From Bacillus sp. Xin1 (GTDB taxonomy: Bacteria > Bacillota > Bacilli > Bacillales > Bacillaceae_G), in NCBI RefSeq assembly GCF_013314535.1, contig NZ_JABUAE010000014.1, positions 48,690-112,689 on the forward strand: a stretch of DNA of 64,000 nucleotides, given 5' to 3'. A program made the translations under genes and the position numbers. Below are positions 23,439-31,571 of this stretch, one piece after another; within the stretch, counting starts at the first letter, position 1, and each line of letters opens with the position of its first letter. Below the pieces are notes generated by a model. That model was not told the DNA's origin. It saw only the letters and a program-made list of their open reading frames with translations, and did no database searches.

Positions 23439-24526
23439 GCATCTTCTTGTATACCATATCCATACTGTTGTTTCTTCTCAATCCGCTCAATCACATCTTG
23501 CAGCTCATCTGGCTTCAAAAACTCAATCGGAGAGAATCCCTTCTCAAACGTCAGTGTATCCGCCTCAATCATGAGTACATATCGATCATTTACCTTCGCA
23601 ATATGAATCTGGTCACCAAAATCCGCAAGTAGTGCCTTCACAGAAATATGGTCTGCTTTTACTTTGAGCTCAACCTCAGGAGCATGCTCCACAATTTGTG
23701 CTGTTGCTTCCATTACTTCTTCTGTTGTAAATTGTTCCATAATTTCACGCTTCGGACTTGCCGCCCATACTTCCATTACTTGGTCGAATTGTTCGCGTTC
23801 TTCTGTACCTTCTTCGAAGACATCTTCAATTTGGTCATATACCATATCCATAACTTGTGTTTTCATAATTTCGGGCATAGAGCGCTCATATTCAACAAAT
23901 TTTAAGAAATCCTCGAAGTAGCGGGCGTGTGATGCTTGGTGGATTTTTAGTTCGCCAACTTCGACCATGCCTTCTTCTGGCATGTATGGGTATTGAATGG
24001 ATTTCATGTTTTTTGTCGTAATTGCCATTTCAACATTATGAATAAGTGTTGCTTCGTCAGAAATGGAAGCAACTTTTGGTTCGAAGTCACACTTCATAAC
24101 GAATACAAATGGATCGTCAAAATATTTACGTAGTTTTGCCTGGGCAACTAAAAATACACCACCACGTATTGCACTTGTATCGATATATGTATAAACGAGA
24201 GGTTCACTCATATCTTTAAAATTCTCTTTCGTTTCTGCAAAGCGGATACGATTAAACAAATTATAATGAGGGTTTGAATCGAATTCGTGCCCAGTTTCTA
24301 CAATAAATCGACCAATCTTTGTTGGGGCTTGTTCGGTCTTTGCGTGACGTTCTACTTTTCGCTTAGATATTTTTAGTAATTCGCCATCTAAGAATTCCTT
24401 TAAAGAGCTGTCTTCATATTCTTCGGCATCTAACGTTTGGAAATGTTTATATCGCTTATCTGCTTGTTCGCCTTTTCCTTCTACTTGTACGACATAGAAG
24501 GAGAGGAAATTTATTTCAAAATCCAT
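23435..24526 (-). CDS. DUF3900-type protein
   Basis: A 363-residue soluble protein that I assign to the DUF3900 family by overall resemblance (MDFEINFLSFYVVQVEG start, FDSNPHYNLFNRIRFAETKENF). It has no known function; the layout with an N-terminal strand-rich half and an acidic helical middle resembles nucleoid-associated NdpA/YejK proteins, which is only an impression. ATG at 24526 is used since AAGGTGA lies 8 bases upstream; the GTG at 24535 lies within that site. A 3' partial duplicate lies at 21125-21640. Confidence 0.75.
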   Translation of the reverse strand: MDFEINFLSFYVVQVEGKGEQADKRYKHFQTLDAEEYEDSSLKEFLDGELLKISKRKVERHAKTEQAPTKIGRFIVETGHEFDSNPHYNLFNRIRFAETKENFKDMSEPLVYTYIDTSAIRGGVFLVAQAKLRKYFDDPFVFVMKCDFEPKVASISDEATLIHNVEMAITTKNMKSIQYPYMPEEGMVEVGELKIHQASHARYFEDFLKFVEYERSMPEIMKTQVMDMVYDQIEDVFEEGTEEREQFDQVMEVWAASPKREIMEQFTTEEVMEATAQIVEHAPEVELKVKADHISVKALLADFGDQIHIAKVNDRYVLMIEADTLTFEKGFSPIEFLKPDELQDVIERIEKKQQYGYGIQEDA

Positions 24527-24684
24527 ATTTATCACCTTGTTTCATTTCATTGACTCTTATCAGTATAGAGATGGAGAAAACTTTCGTCAATTTTATAAAG
24601 TAAAACGAATATTGGGGATTTGCTATCTGCTAATTCAGAATATAGGAAGGGAGAGTCCCCTCCTATAGTTCTTTGTATTACGAA

Positions 24685-25032
24685 TTAAAATCCATCCTCA
24701 AGTGCTGAAAATGGAATGTTGAGTCGATTTTCTACAGTACGTAAACGTTGATTTAATCGATTGAGTCTACGTGTATGCCGTTCTACTGTGTTTTGAAGTT
24801 GATTTACTTGCCGATTTAATTGATTTACTCGTTGTTCTAGCTCATTTACTCGTCTTTCTAGTTGACGGCCGCCACCACCAGGAAATGAAATTGGAATTTG
24901 AAATTGTCTGTTTGGATCATATGGATCGAGTTGTTCTGTTTGTTCTATATATGGTTGATGTTGCGGGTGTACATCATATTGTTGTTGGTATACATAAGGG
25001 TTGTATGGATCATATGAATTGTAGGGATACAT
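24685..25032 (-). CDS. Tyr/Pro-rich coiled-coil protein
   Basis: A 115-residue protein in two parts. Residues 1-50 are rich in Tyr, Pro, Gln and Asn (MYPYNSYDPYNPYVYQQQY). After a GGGG hinge, residues 56-105 form a heptad coiled coil (LERRVNELEQRVNQLNRQV) with regularly spaced Asn and Leu. Such composition is common among spore-coat or envelope structural proteins of Bacillus, but I cannot name it. ATG at 25032 follows GGAGG by six bases. Single gene. Confidence 0.7.
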   Translation of the reverse strand: MYPYNSYDPYNPYVYQQQYDVHPQHQPYIEQTEQLDPYDPNRQFQIPISFPGGGGRQLERRVNELEQRVNQLNRQVNQLQNTVERHTRRLNRLNQRLRTVENRLNIPFSALEDGF

Positions 25033-25448
25033 AAACATCCTCCGTTCTTTAAATTTGTTTGAATTCATCATAATGTATGTGTAAGAGCGGATGGGTGGCA
25101 CGGCAAATACCTATTTTGAATAGAGCGTTTCATCAAACGTATGTAAGAGAATTTGTAAAGAATTTTTTATGAATCTTAATTTGTTATAAAAAATTCCAAA
25201 TTATCAATGTATTAAAATTGTTTTTGGATTATCGTTTGGTATATACTGGTTAAATAAGAGGAAGATTACATTCTTAACAAACTTAAGGTTTTTAAGTAAA
25301 TATGTGTAGACATTTCGTAAAGAAAAGAGTAATTTTAATATAGTGGAAATCAGATTGTAATATTTTGTAGTCATATTGCAAAGTCATGTAATTATACATA
25401 CATAATTTTAAAAACAAAGAGTAATAGTAGGGTAAAGGAGAGAGTGTA
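25033..25448. other. Intergenic stretch before vanW-like gene
   Basis: Strongly AT-rich with no open reading frame or hairpin of note. It must hold the promoters of both flanking divergent genes, but I see no unambiguous sigma-A pair. Confidence 0.4.
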
Positions 25449-26360
25449 TTGTTACGTAAAGTAAAAAGTGTGGTAATAGGGGCTCTATGTGTAGGGGTAG
25501 TGAGTGGGTGTGGTACAAAGGTAAGTGAAGTTTCATTAGTAAGCGGTATAGGAGAGCATGTCGTAGAAGCTAAGACTGGTGTCAGTGAAAGTGTAAGTTT
25601 GGTTGATGCTAGAAGTGGGAAAGAAGTAAAAAATGTGAATCTAGCAAGCTTAGGTTATTTTGAAGATGAAAATAAATTTAAAAAAGAAGTAACGAAGGTT
25701 GCTAAGGAAGTAGGAAAAAGCATTGATCAAAAGATGGTTCCGTCCCGTATGGCAAGTGATGGAACATGGCAAGAAGGTAAGCCTTCTTATGAATTAATGG
25801 AAAAAGAACTAGTAGACAAATTGATGAACGTAGGTATGTGGGATTCTTCTTATCAATTGCCGATTGTTGAGAAAAAACCAGTAGCGACACCGGCTGATGC
25901 AAGTGGAAGTGGTGCAGTTTTAGGGAGATATGAAACAAACTTAGGTGGTTCTACAGGTGGTAGAATTGAAAATATCCGTTTGTCTGCAAATAGCATTAGT
26001 GGTGTAGTACTAGGAAAAGGAGATCGCTTCTCTTTTAATGCGCTAATCGGAGATACAACACCGGATAAAGGGTATCAGTTAGGGAAAGAAATTGTTGATG
26101 GGAAATTAGTTGATGGTTATGGTGGTGGAGTATGTCAAACATCTTCTACTCTTTATAATGCAGCCGATCAAGCTGGTTTAAAAATGGTAGAGAGAACAAC
26201 ACACTCTAAAACAGTAGGATACGTTCCAAAAGGTCGAGATGCTACAATTGCATATCCATATTTAGATTTAGTATTTGAAAATACAAATGATGTGCCTGTG
26301 AAGCTTTATATGAGTGTAGAAGGTGGAAAGCTTGTTGCTGAGGTACGTGCAGCAAGATAA
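25449..26360 (+). CDS. VanW family lipoprotein
   Basis: A 303-residue lipoprotein: signal helix at 7-18 and lipobox VVSGC, with Cys21 as the lipidation site. The C-terminal VanW domain (about 155-300) is clear from LGRYETNLGGSTGGRIENIRL, the GDRFSFNALIGDTTP stretch and GGGVCQTSSTLYNAAD. VanW proteins are of unknown biochemical role, associated with cell wall (named from a vancomycin cluster, but not proof of resistance). TTG start after AAAGGAGAG. Single gene. Confidence 0.87.
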   Translation: MLRKVKSVVIGALCVGVVSGCGTKVSEVSLVSGIGEHVVEAKTGVSESVSLVDARSGKEVKNVNLASLGYFEDENKFKKEVTKVAKEVGKSIDQKMVPSRMASDGTWQEGKPSYELMEKELVDKLMNVGMWDSSYQLPIVEKKPVATPADASGSGAVLGRYETNLGGSTGGRIENIRLSANSISGVVLGKGDRFSFNALIGDTTPDKGYQLGKEIVDGKLVDGYGGGVCQTSSTLYNAADQAGLKMVERTTHSKTVGYVPKGRDATIAYPYLDLVFENTNDVPVKLYMSVEGGKLVAEVRAAR

Positions 26361-26386
26361 GAGTAGTGTTACCGCTCAAGAAAGCC

Positions 26387-26450
26387 AGCTTGCTTCAACT
26401 AGCTATTAGTGGTGGGAGAAAAATAATCACTAATAGAAGTTTCGCATTAT
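26387..26450 (+). repeat. Degenerate bcr1 end
   Basis: GCTTCAACTAGCTATTAGTG and TAATAGAAGTTTCGCATTAT follow the same order as the last 60 bases of bcr1 copy 1, with many changes. It lies in the same orientation as copy 1, only 64 bases before copy 2. Confidence 0.45.
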
Positions 26451-26458
26451 CATTGTTT

Positions 26459-26500
26459 AAGCCATTCTTTCTAGTATTTTTGTAGAAAGGATGGCTTTTT
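26459..26500 (+). terminator. Terminator downstream of vanW-like gene
   Basis: AAGCCATTCTTTCTA pairs with TAGAAAGGATGGCTT (one mismatch) followed by TTT. Confidence 0.8.
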
Positions 26501-26513
26501 GTATACACATAAA

Positions 26514-26656
26514 GTGAAACTTTAATCAGTGGGGGGTTCATCCCCCACTGATTATTAGTTGAACCAATCGGGCTTTTACGGGCAGTAATACTCCCACCTA
26601 ACTTCTTTGCTCCCGCAAAATTTTGAGGTGGGAGTATTACTGCCCGTTAATGCGGG
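26514..26656 (-). repeat. bcr1-type repeat, copy 2 (143 bp)
   Basis: Inverse orientation to copy 1: begins GTGAAACTTTAATCAGTGGG and ends CGTTAATGCGGG. ATAAA stands on both sides (26509-26513 and 26657-26661), the complement of TTTAT, so target duplication is again exact. The internal stems (GTGGGAG..CTCCCAC; ACGGGCAGT..ACTGCCCGT) are very long, predicting a strongly folded RNA. Confidence 0.85.
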
Positions 26657-26909
26657 ATAAATCAGTAATGGGAATTTTCTTGTTTGTAGTTGCTTTGATG
26701 AAATTAAAAAGAAGGCCTTCCGTACGCTAAAGGAGAACTGTTTTTTTTACTACGCTCAAACCTCATAAAGAAAAACAATGCATAGATTACCATATAAATA
26801 TGGAAATTAGCGAGAATTATCAAAAAAATCTTTTGTTTACATTATAAAATAAGGAGATGAAAATGAAAATTTACATATCTATTAAAGAATAACTTAAGGA
26901 GAGAATAAC

Positions 26910-27482
26910 ATGAATCTAGAAATGATTTTTGAAGATTTTCCAGTATTAGAATCTACGAATCTAGTTTTAAGAAAAATTGAAGAGGAACACTTACAGGAAG
27001 TATTTACAATCTACGATAACGAAAATGTATTTGCATATTGTGGGATCATTCCTAAGCATAACATACAAACGGTAAGTAAAATGATCGGTCATTTTGATAG
27101 GGATTACCATAAAAAAAGTAGAGTTAAGTGGGGAATCTTTCAGAAGAATGAAATTAATAAATTGGTAGGAATTATAGAATCTATGGATTTTAACAAAAAA
27201 GTGAACATGGTATCTATCGGTTATTTTTTAGCAGAGGATTATTGGGGGAAGGGGATTGCAACTGAGTCCGTTCGTAGGCTAGTAAAATTTTTATTTGAAG
27301 AAGTAAATGTAAACAGAATTCAAGCAGAGGTCATGCCTGCAAACGAGGTTTCAAAAAAGGTCCTCTTAACAAATGGTTTTATACAAGAAGGATTGTTAAG
27401 ACAAGCTTCATTATGGTCTGGAAAAGGAGTTGTTGATTTAGAAATATATGGTATTCTAAAGGAGGAATATGTGAGTAGTTGA
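26910..27482 (+). CDS. GNAT family N-acetyltransferase (RimJ/RimL type)
   Basis: A 190-residue RimL-like acetyltransferase. It shows ESTNLVLRKIEEEHLQEVF at the start, the GYFLAEDYWGKGIATESVRR acetyl-CoA loop near 110-130, and VMPANEVSKKVLLTNGFIQEG near the end. It is related to, but clearly different from, the GNAT at 3917. ATG after TAAGGAGAG. Single gene; target unknown. Confidence 0.88.
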   Translation: MNLEMIFEDFPVLESTNLVLRKIEEEHLQEVFTIYDNENVFAYCGIIPKHNIQTVSKMIGHFDRDYHKKSRVKWGIFQKNEINKLVGIIESMDFNKKVNMVSIGYFLAEDYWGKGIATESVRRLVKFLFEEVNVNRIQAEVMPANEVSKKVLLTNGFIQEGLLRQASLWSGKGVVDLEIYGILKEEYVSS

Positions 27483-27674
27483 ATTTTCTGATTTTCCATT
27501 TTTTATAGGGTTTTTATTTTTCACATTTTATATGTAATATCAATTATAGTATTACTTATGTTTTTCTTAAATTTAGAAAGTGAAAAAATAGCTATTTTTC
27601 TCAGCTTGAAGGTGATAGATACTTTGAAATAGTAACTTGATGGACATGTAGTGCTAACCAAAGGAGGAGGAACT

Positions 27675-27791
27675 GTGCAATTCATTTTGGAAACCGTGGC
27701 AATTTCTGGGATGATATTCATCATTGTGGTTTTAGGATTTAGTAAAACGTTAAAAGATGTCAATAGAAGGAAGAAGAAAGAAGATAAATAA
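27675..27791 (+). CDS. Single-span membrane microprotein
   Basis: A 38-codon frame with GTG start directly behind the strong site AAGGAGGAGG. The peptide has one hydrophobic helix (about 4-22, IFIIVVLGF) and a lysine/arginine-rich tail (NRRKKKEDK), so the C-terminus should stay inside. It is followed 20 bases later by a terminator. No recognised family; strong initiation site plus terminator argue it is a real gene. Confidence 0.6.
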   Translation: MQFILETVAISGMIFIIVVLGFSKTLKDVNRRKKKEDK

Positions 27792-27811
27792 ATCGTATTG
27801 TAAAATAATAT

Positions 27812-27847
27812 AGAAAAAGGTGCTTATGTATAGAGGCACCTTTTTCT
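27812..27847. terminator. Bidirectional terminator
   Basis: AGAAAAAGGTGC pairs with GCACCTTTTTCT between convergent transcripts. Confidence 0.85.
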
Positions 27848-27854
27848 ATGGAGA

Positions 27855-28265
27855 CTAAGCTTTTGTATAATTTAAATCCCAAATAACACCGAAGTAATCT
27901 TTCACTTTTGCAAATTTTGCTCCCCAGAATGTATCTTGTAATTCCATAAGTACAGTTCCTTTTTCGATTAATGTATCGTAAATGTTTTGAATCTCATCTT
28001 CATTATCTAATTCAAGAGCTAATGAAATATGATTTCCAACTTCAACGGATTGACCTAAAAATGCATCGGATACCATGAAAAATAAACCATCTTTCTTGAA
28101 ACGAGCGTGCATAATGCGATTATCCATCTCTGGTGGCGTTGGGAATTCAGCATCACCGAAAGTTTGGATTCCTTGAATTTCTCCTTCAAATACCGATTTA
28201 TAGTATTCAAGTGCTTCTTTTGCATTGCCGTTGAATGTTAAGTATGGGGTAATTTGTTGTTGCAT
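27855..28265 (-). CDS. VOC family protein (PhnB-like)
   Basis: A 136-residue glyoxalase/bleomycin-resistance fold protein of the PhnB type: ITPYLTFNGNAKEALEYYKSVF at the start, then SLALELDNEDEI and the closing GVIWDLNYTKA. These cytoplasmic proteins bind metals or small ligands; function is usually unknown. ATG at 28265 is preferred since GGAG lies eight bases upstream. It is followed upstream by the SRPBCC gene 45 bases away in the same direction, a likely operon. Confidence 0.85.
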   Translation of the reverse strand: MQQQITPYLTFNGNAKEALEYYKSVFEGEIQGIQTFGDAEFPTPPEMDNRIMHARFKKDGLFFMVSDAFLGQSVEVGNHISLALELDNEDEIQNIYDTLIEKGTVLMELQDTFWGAKFAKVKDYFGVIWDLNYTKA

Positions 28266-28310
28266 TTGTAACACTCCTTTAATGTTTTATTATGTTACTT
28301 AAGTAACAAT

Positions 28311-28766
28311 CTATTTACTATATTCAGACTCAGCAATCGTTTTAACACGATTAACAAAGCCAACTACAACTTGATTTGTAGCAGATTTCATATATAATTC
28401 AGCTTGCTCAGTCAATGGCTGATTTGTAGCGGTATATTTAAATAATGTTTGATTTTCATCTATTTGTCTTAATTCGTATGTAGCAGTAATATTAAACATA
28501 TTAGCAAGAGTAAAACCGAACTTCAAATTTTTTCGAGTTGGTAAATTGATGTAATCAAGAGTTTCTACATCATATTCTTGAATTTCTTCGCCCTCTTTGT
28601 ATTTTTGGCGATAAACATTCCCAACGATTGCATCGGTTTCTTTGAGCGGTGTATTCTCTATCACTTGAGGCATTAGCTTTTGCATTTGAGATAATGAACC
28701 ATCTAAATAAGAAAATAGGTGCTCAATAGGCGTGTGAATGATAATTTCTTCTGTCCAGCTTTTCAT
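28311..28766 (-). CDS. SRPBCC family protein
   Basis: A 151-residue START/Bet v1-like protein: WTEEIIIHTPIEHLFSYLDG opens the helix-grip fold and the long C-terminal helix (EQAELYMKSATNQVVVGFVN) closes it. It binds hydrophobic ligands. RBS GAAAGGGGAACTGTA precedes the ATG. It is probably first gene of a two-gene unit with the VOC gene. Confidence 0.8.
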   Translation of the reverse strand: MKSWTEEIIIHTPIEHLFSYLDGSLSQMQKLMPQVIENTPLKETDAIVGNVYRQKYKEGEEIQEYDVETLDYINLPTRKNLKFGFTLANMFNITATYELRQIDENQTLFKYTATNQPLTEQAELYMKSATNQVVVGFVNRVKTIAESEYSK

Positions 28767-28931
28767 TACAGTTCCCCTTTCTATTTTGAATTAATTTCAT
28801 AATACAAACAAACGTTCGCTTCGTCAAGTTGTTTATAGAGTTTGATGCTGATTTACAAGTTGAGAAAATTAAATATCCATTCGTATAGTTAGAGTTAAAT
28901 TTCATTTCTGTTATAAAATACAATTGTATTA

Positions 28932-29067
28932 CCGTATAAAGAGGCATTGAATGAAGTGAGAGAAAGATTAGTAGAGAAAACATCATGAATTAACAGAGAA
29001 AGTAAATGGGTTTACAGTTGTGGACCCCAGTGGAATTACGGTGCAGTTTGAAGTAGAGGTAGAATAG
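28932..29067 (+). pseudogene. VOC protein C-terminal relic, frameshifted
   Basis: PYKEALNEVRERLVEKTS in one frame is continued after a shift near 28985 by HELTEKVNGFTVVDPSGITV and QFEVEVE to TAG. The second part is the typical closing strand of a glyoxalase-fold protein. The N-terminal half is gone. A terminator follows at 29069-29113. Confidence 0.6.
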
Positions 29068-29068
29068 T

Positions 29069-29113
29069 AAAAATAAGGAGGAGAGCGGACGGTGAGCTTT
29101 CCTCTTTATTTTT
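29069..29113 (+). terminator. Terminator behind the VOC relic
   Basis: AAAATAAGGAGGA with TCCTCTTTATTTTT, 17-base loop. Confidence 0.6.
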
Positions 29114-29150
29114 GATATGTAATCTAGGACAGCAAAGGATGAAAAGAGAT

Positions 29151-29603
29151 TTATTTTTTTCGAGTTGCAAATATTTGAGTAAGATGATGATTCATATGAT
29201 CAATATAATCTTTGATAAGCCACTCTAAAGTTACTTCCTGTTGGTTTTCTAACTTACATGTAAGTTGCCATTGTTCATTTTTTACATTGTTTAGTAATTT
29301 TATAATCTGTGTGTTAATAGCTTCCCATAATTTTAGAATTTCATTTGATGAAAAAGATTGTTGATAATTATGTGCATACACCCACGAATCTTGATTATAA
29401 CCAGTGAGTGTAATAGTTTTCTTTGAAGTAAGAATATCAACAAAACGTTTATGGTTGACTGTACCGGAATCGCAAAGATGTCCTAATATTTCTTTTTTAG
29501 ACCATTTTGTTGGGGTAAGTTTTATGTCCATGTCAGAAATGAGTATCATTTTTTGAGAAGCTGTATGAATTGTATTTTCTAGTTGAGTTGCTAATGTAGA
29601 CAT
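29151..29603 (-). CDS. DinB family protein
   Basis: A 150-residue four-helix DinB/YfiT-like protein. Candidate metal-binding histidines are in ILGHLCDSGTVNHKRF and DYIDHMNHHLTQIF. Some members are thiol-dependent transferases; role here unknown. ATG at 29603 after CGGAGGAATT; the longer frame would overlap the upstream GNAT gene. Follows the GNAT by 34 bases on the same strand, likely co-transcribed. Confidence 0.85.
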   Translation of the reverse strand: MSTLATQLENTIHTASQKMILISDMDIKLTPTKWSKKEILGHLCDSGTVNHKRFVDILTSKKTITLTGYNQDSWVYAHNYQQSFSSNEILKLWEAINTQIIKLLNNVKNEQWQLTCKLENQQEVTLEWLIKDYIDHMNHHLTQIFATRKK

Positions 29604-29637
29604 GTGAATTCCTCCGTTTTCATTAATGAATGGACGA

Positions 29638-30156
29638 TTACAGTTCAATCCAATACCGCCTTACAACATTCCCATCTGCTTCGACAAAGTCGTTGTCACG
29701 AAGACCTCCGTTATGTAAAATTGTTTTTTCAGAAGCAACATTCCATTCGTCGCAAACGACAAGTACTTTTGTAACATCTAATTCTTTTATTTTTTCCAAT
29801 GATAATGCTAATAATTTTGTAGCGAACCCTTTTTGTCTTGCGGAAGGGCGGATGCCATAACCAATATGTCCACCAGCGTTGAATAGATGTTCTGTTAACT
29901 GATGGCGAATATTTACGGCTCCAATAATTTTTTTATTATTTGCAATAAGCCAATAAGTAGAGTCAGGTACCCAACCTTTACGGAGATTTTTTCCTTCTGA
30001 TGCATCGAGTAGCTCTTGAATCATTTCTGGAAAATTAGAAGGATCTTTTGCAATAACCCAAGGAACCATTGTTTCACCGCTATTTTTCCATTCTTGATAG
30101 AATTCTAGATATTCTTCTTGTAAGTCGATTGTAGGCTCAGTTAAGTAGACATTCAT
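29638..30156 (-). CDS. GNAT family N-acetyltransferase
   Basis: A 172-residue acetyltransferase of the predicted-acetyltransferase type (COG3981-like). The acetyl-CoA loop is in IGYGIRPSARQKGFATKLLAL (about residues 96-116, quoted in part as RPSARQKGFATK), followed by DVTKVLVVCDEWNVASEKTI. It opens a two-gene unit with dinB. ATG after AGGAGTTTAATTAAG. Confidence 0.86.
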   Translation of the reverse strand: MNVYLTEPTIDLQEEYLEFYQEWKNSGETMVPWVIAKDPSNFPEMIQELLDASEGKNLRKGWVPDSTYWLIANNKKIIGAVNIRHQLTEHLFNAGGHIGYGIRPSARQKGFATKLLALSLEKIKELDVTKVLVVCDEWNVASEKTILHNGGLRDNDFVEADGNVVRRYWIEL

Positions 30157-30495
30157 CTTAATTAAACTCCTTTATAAAATTTTTAAAATATTAAAATAAT
30201 ACTAACATAATTTGGATATTAGAGGAATAAAGTACTTGCGGATAATAACGTTTATGGATTTAGAGACTATAGATTGGGATGTCCAAATGTTGTTCATTGC
30301 TTTAATGAATCTGTACGTAATACTGTGATTCTACATTTGAAACTTACCTTCAATATTTTACCATGTTAATTAATGAAGATAAGCAGATGAAATTTTGTTT
30401 GTTTTCGTTTAAACTAAATGTAATATCAAATTAGGAGTATTGATAAATACTACTTAAAGAATATTTAATTTGACTGTTTAGTAAGGGGGATTCGC
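30157..30495. other. Intergenic stretch before TrmB-type regulator
   Basis: No gene is visible. A weak promoter (TTGTTT with TAATAT about 16 bases later, near 30397-30424) may serve the regulator. Confidence 0.3.
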
Positions 30496-31281
30496 ATGAT
30501 TGATTTACTGAAAAAGATAGGTTTGTCTGATTTAGAAGCAAGATGCTATTTGGCGTTACATGAAGAGTCAGATTTATCCGGGTATGAAGTTGCAAAACGG
30601 GTATCTGTTTCAAGAACAAATGTATATGCTGCATTATGGTCATTAACAGACAAAGGAGCTTGCCGAAGTATGGAAGGGGAGACCGTTCTTTATAATGCTG
30701 TTCCAATTGAGCAATTAATCCGCCTTTTTCAAGCTGAATTTGAACAAAATTCGAAGGATCTTATGAATCAATTAAAAACTCCACCTAGACCTACACCTGC
30801 TTTTTATAATTGGCAAGGAAGTCATGCGCTAGATAAGGTTGTACGTCGCGTTATTGCAAATGCAGAAACATCTATAGTTGTAGATATTTGGTCAGAAGAT
30901 TTGTATCGTATAGAGGAAGCGTTACTTGTAGCGGAAAGTAAAGGGATTAGTGTGATCTTAATTACAATGGGAGCATGTAAAACATCTCTTAAACATGTAT
31001 TTCAGCATTATAGGGATGAAGAATGGCCTACAGAAGAAAAGAAATTTTCGATTCTCTGTGATTCTAGTTTAGCTTTAATTGGTAGTTTCGAAGGAGATAT
31101 GAAGCCATCGGCATTAGAGACGAATCACCCAGCAGTAATTGAAGTAATAAAAAATGCTTTTTACCATGATATGATGATGCAACATATCGAAGAAGATTTT
31201 GGAAAAGAATTTCAAGAGAAGTACGGAGAGAATTACCGGAAAATGTTAAGCTATTTCAAAGAGAAAGGTTTGCATGTTTAA
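30496..31281 (+). CDS. TrmB family transcriptional regulator
   Basis: A 261-residue regulator. Residues 1-70 form the TrmB winged helix (IGLSDLEARCYLALHEESDL, then SVSRTNVYAALWSLTDKG as recognition helix). The C-terminal half (about 105-230) resembles the PLD-like TrmB effector domain, and starts with AFYNWQGSHALDKVVRR. TrmB regulators sense sugars or related metabolites. It precedes, in the same direction, the FAD-linked dehydrogenase/transporter pair and may control it, although a terminator stands between. Confidence 0.83.
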   Translation: MIDLLKKIGLSDLEARCYLALHEESDLSGYEVAKRVSVSRTNVYAALWSLTDKGACRSMEGETVLYNAVPIEQLIRLFQAEFEQNSKDLMNQLKTPPRPTPAFYNWQGSHALDKVVRRVIANAETSIVVDIWSEDLYRIEEALLVAESKGISVILITMGACKTSLKHVFQHYRDEEWPTEEKKFSILCDSSLALIGSFEGDMKPSALETNHPAVIEVIKNAFYHDMMMQHIEEDFGKEFQEKYGENYRKMLSYFKEKGLHV

Positions 31282-31378
31282 TTGGAGTGCTTTTGGAAGT
31301 ATTGCTGCCAGTCAAGATATATATAAATGGAAAAGGAATTCCAAAATCTCTAAATGAATAAACTTTTTTCATATAAAT

Positions 31379-31412
31379 ACAAAAGAGTCCAATATGAGTG
31401 GGCTCTTTTTCG
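31379..31412 (+). terminator. Terminator after TrmB-type gene
   Basis: AAAAGAGTCC pairs with GGGCTCTTTT across a nine-base loop. Confidence 0.8.
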
Positions 31413-31571
31413 TTTTTCATGATAGGAAGAATTTGGAGTTGTTTCTAAATTAAACCTTGAATTATTCAACTTTTCAGATTATTATGTATGAAATAGTTCA
31501 TCAGATGAATCGTTATAAAACGATCCTAAATTGTATATCAAATCTGTAACAGAATGATGGGAGAGAATGAA

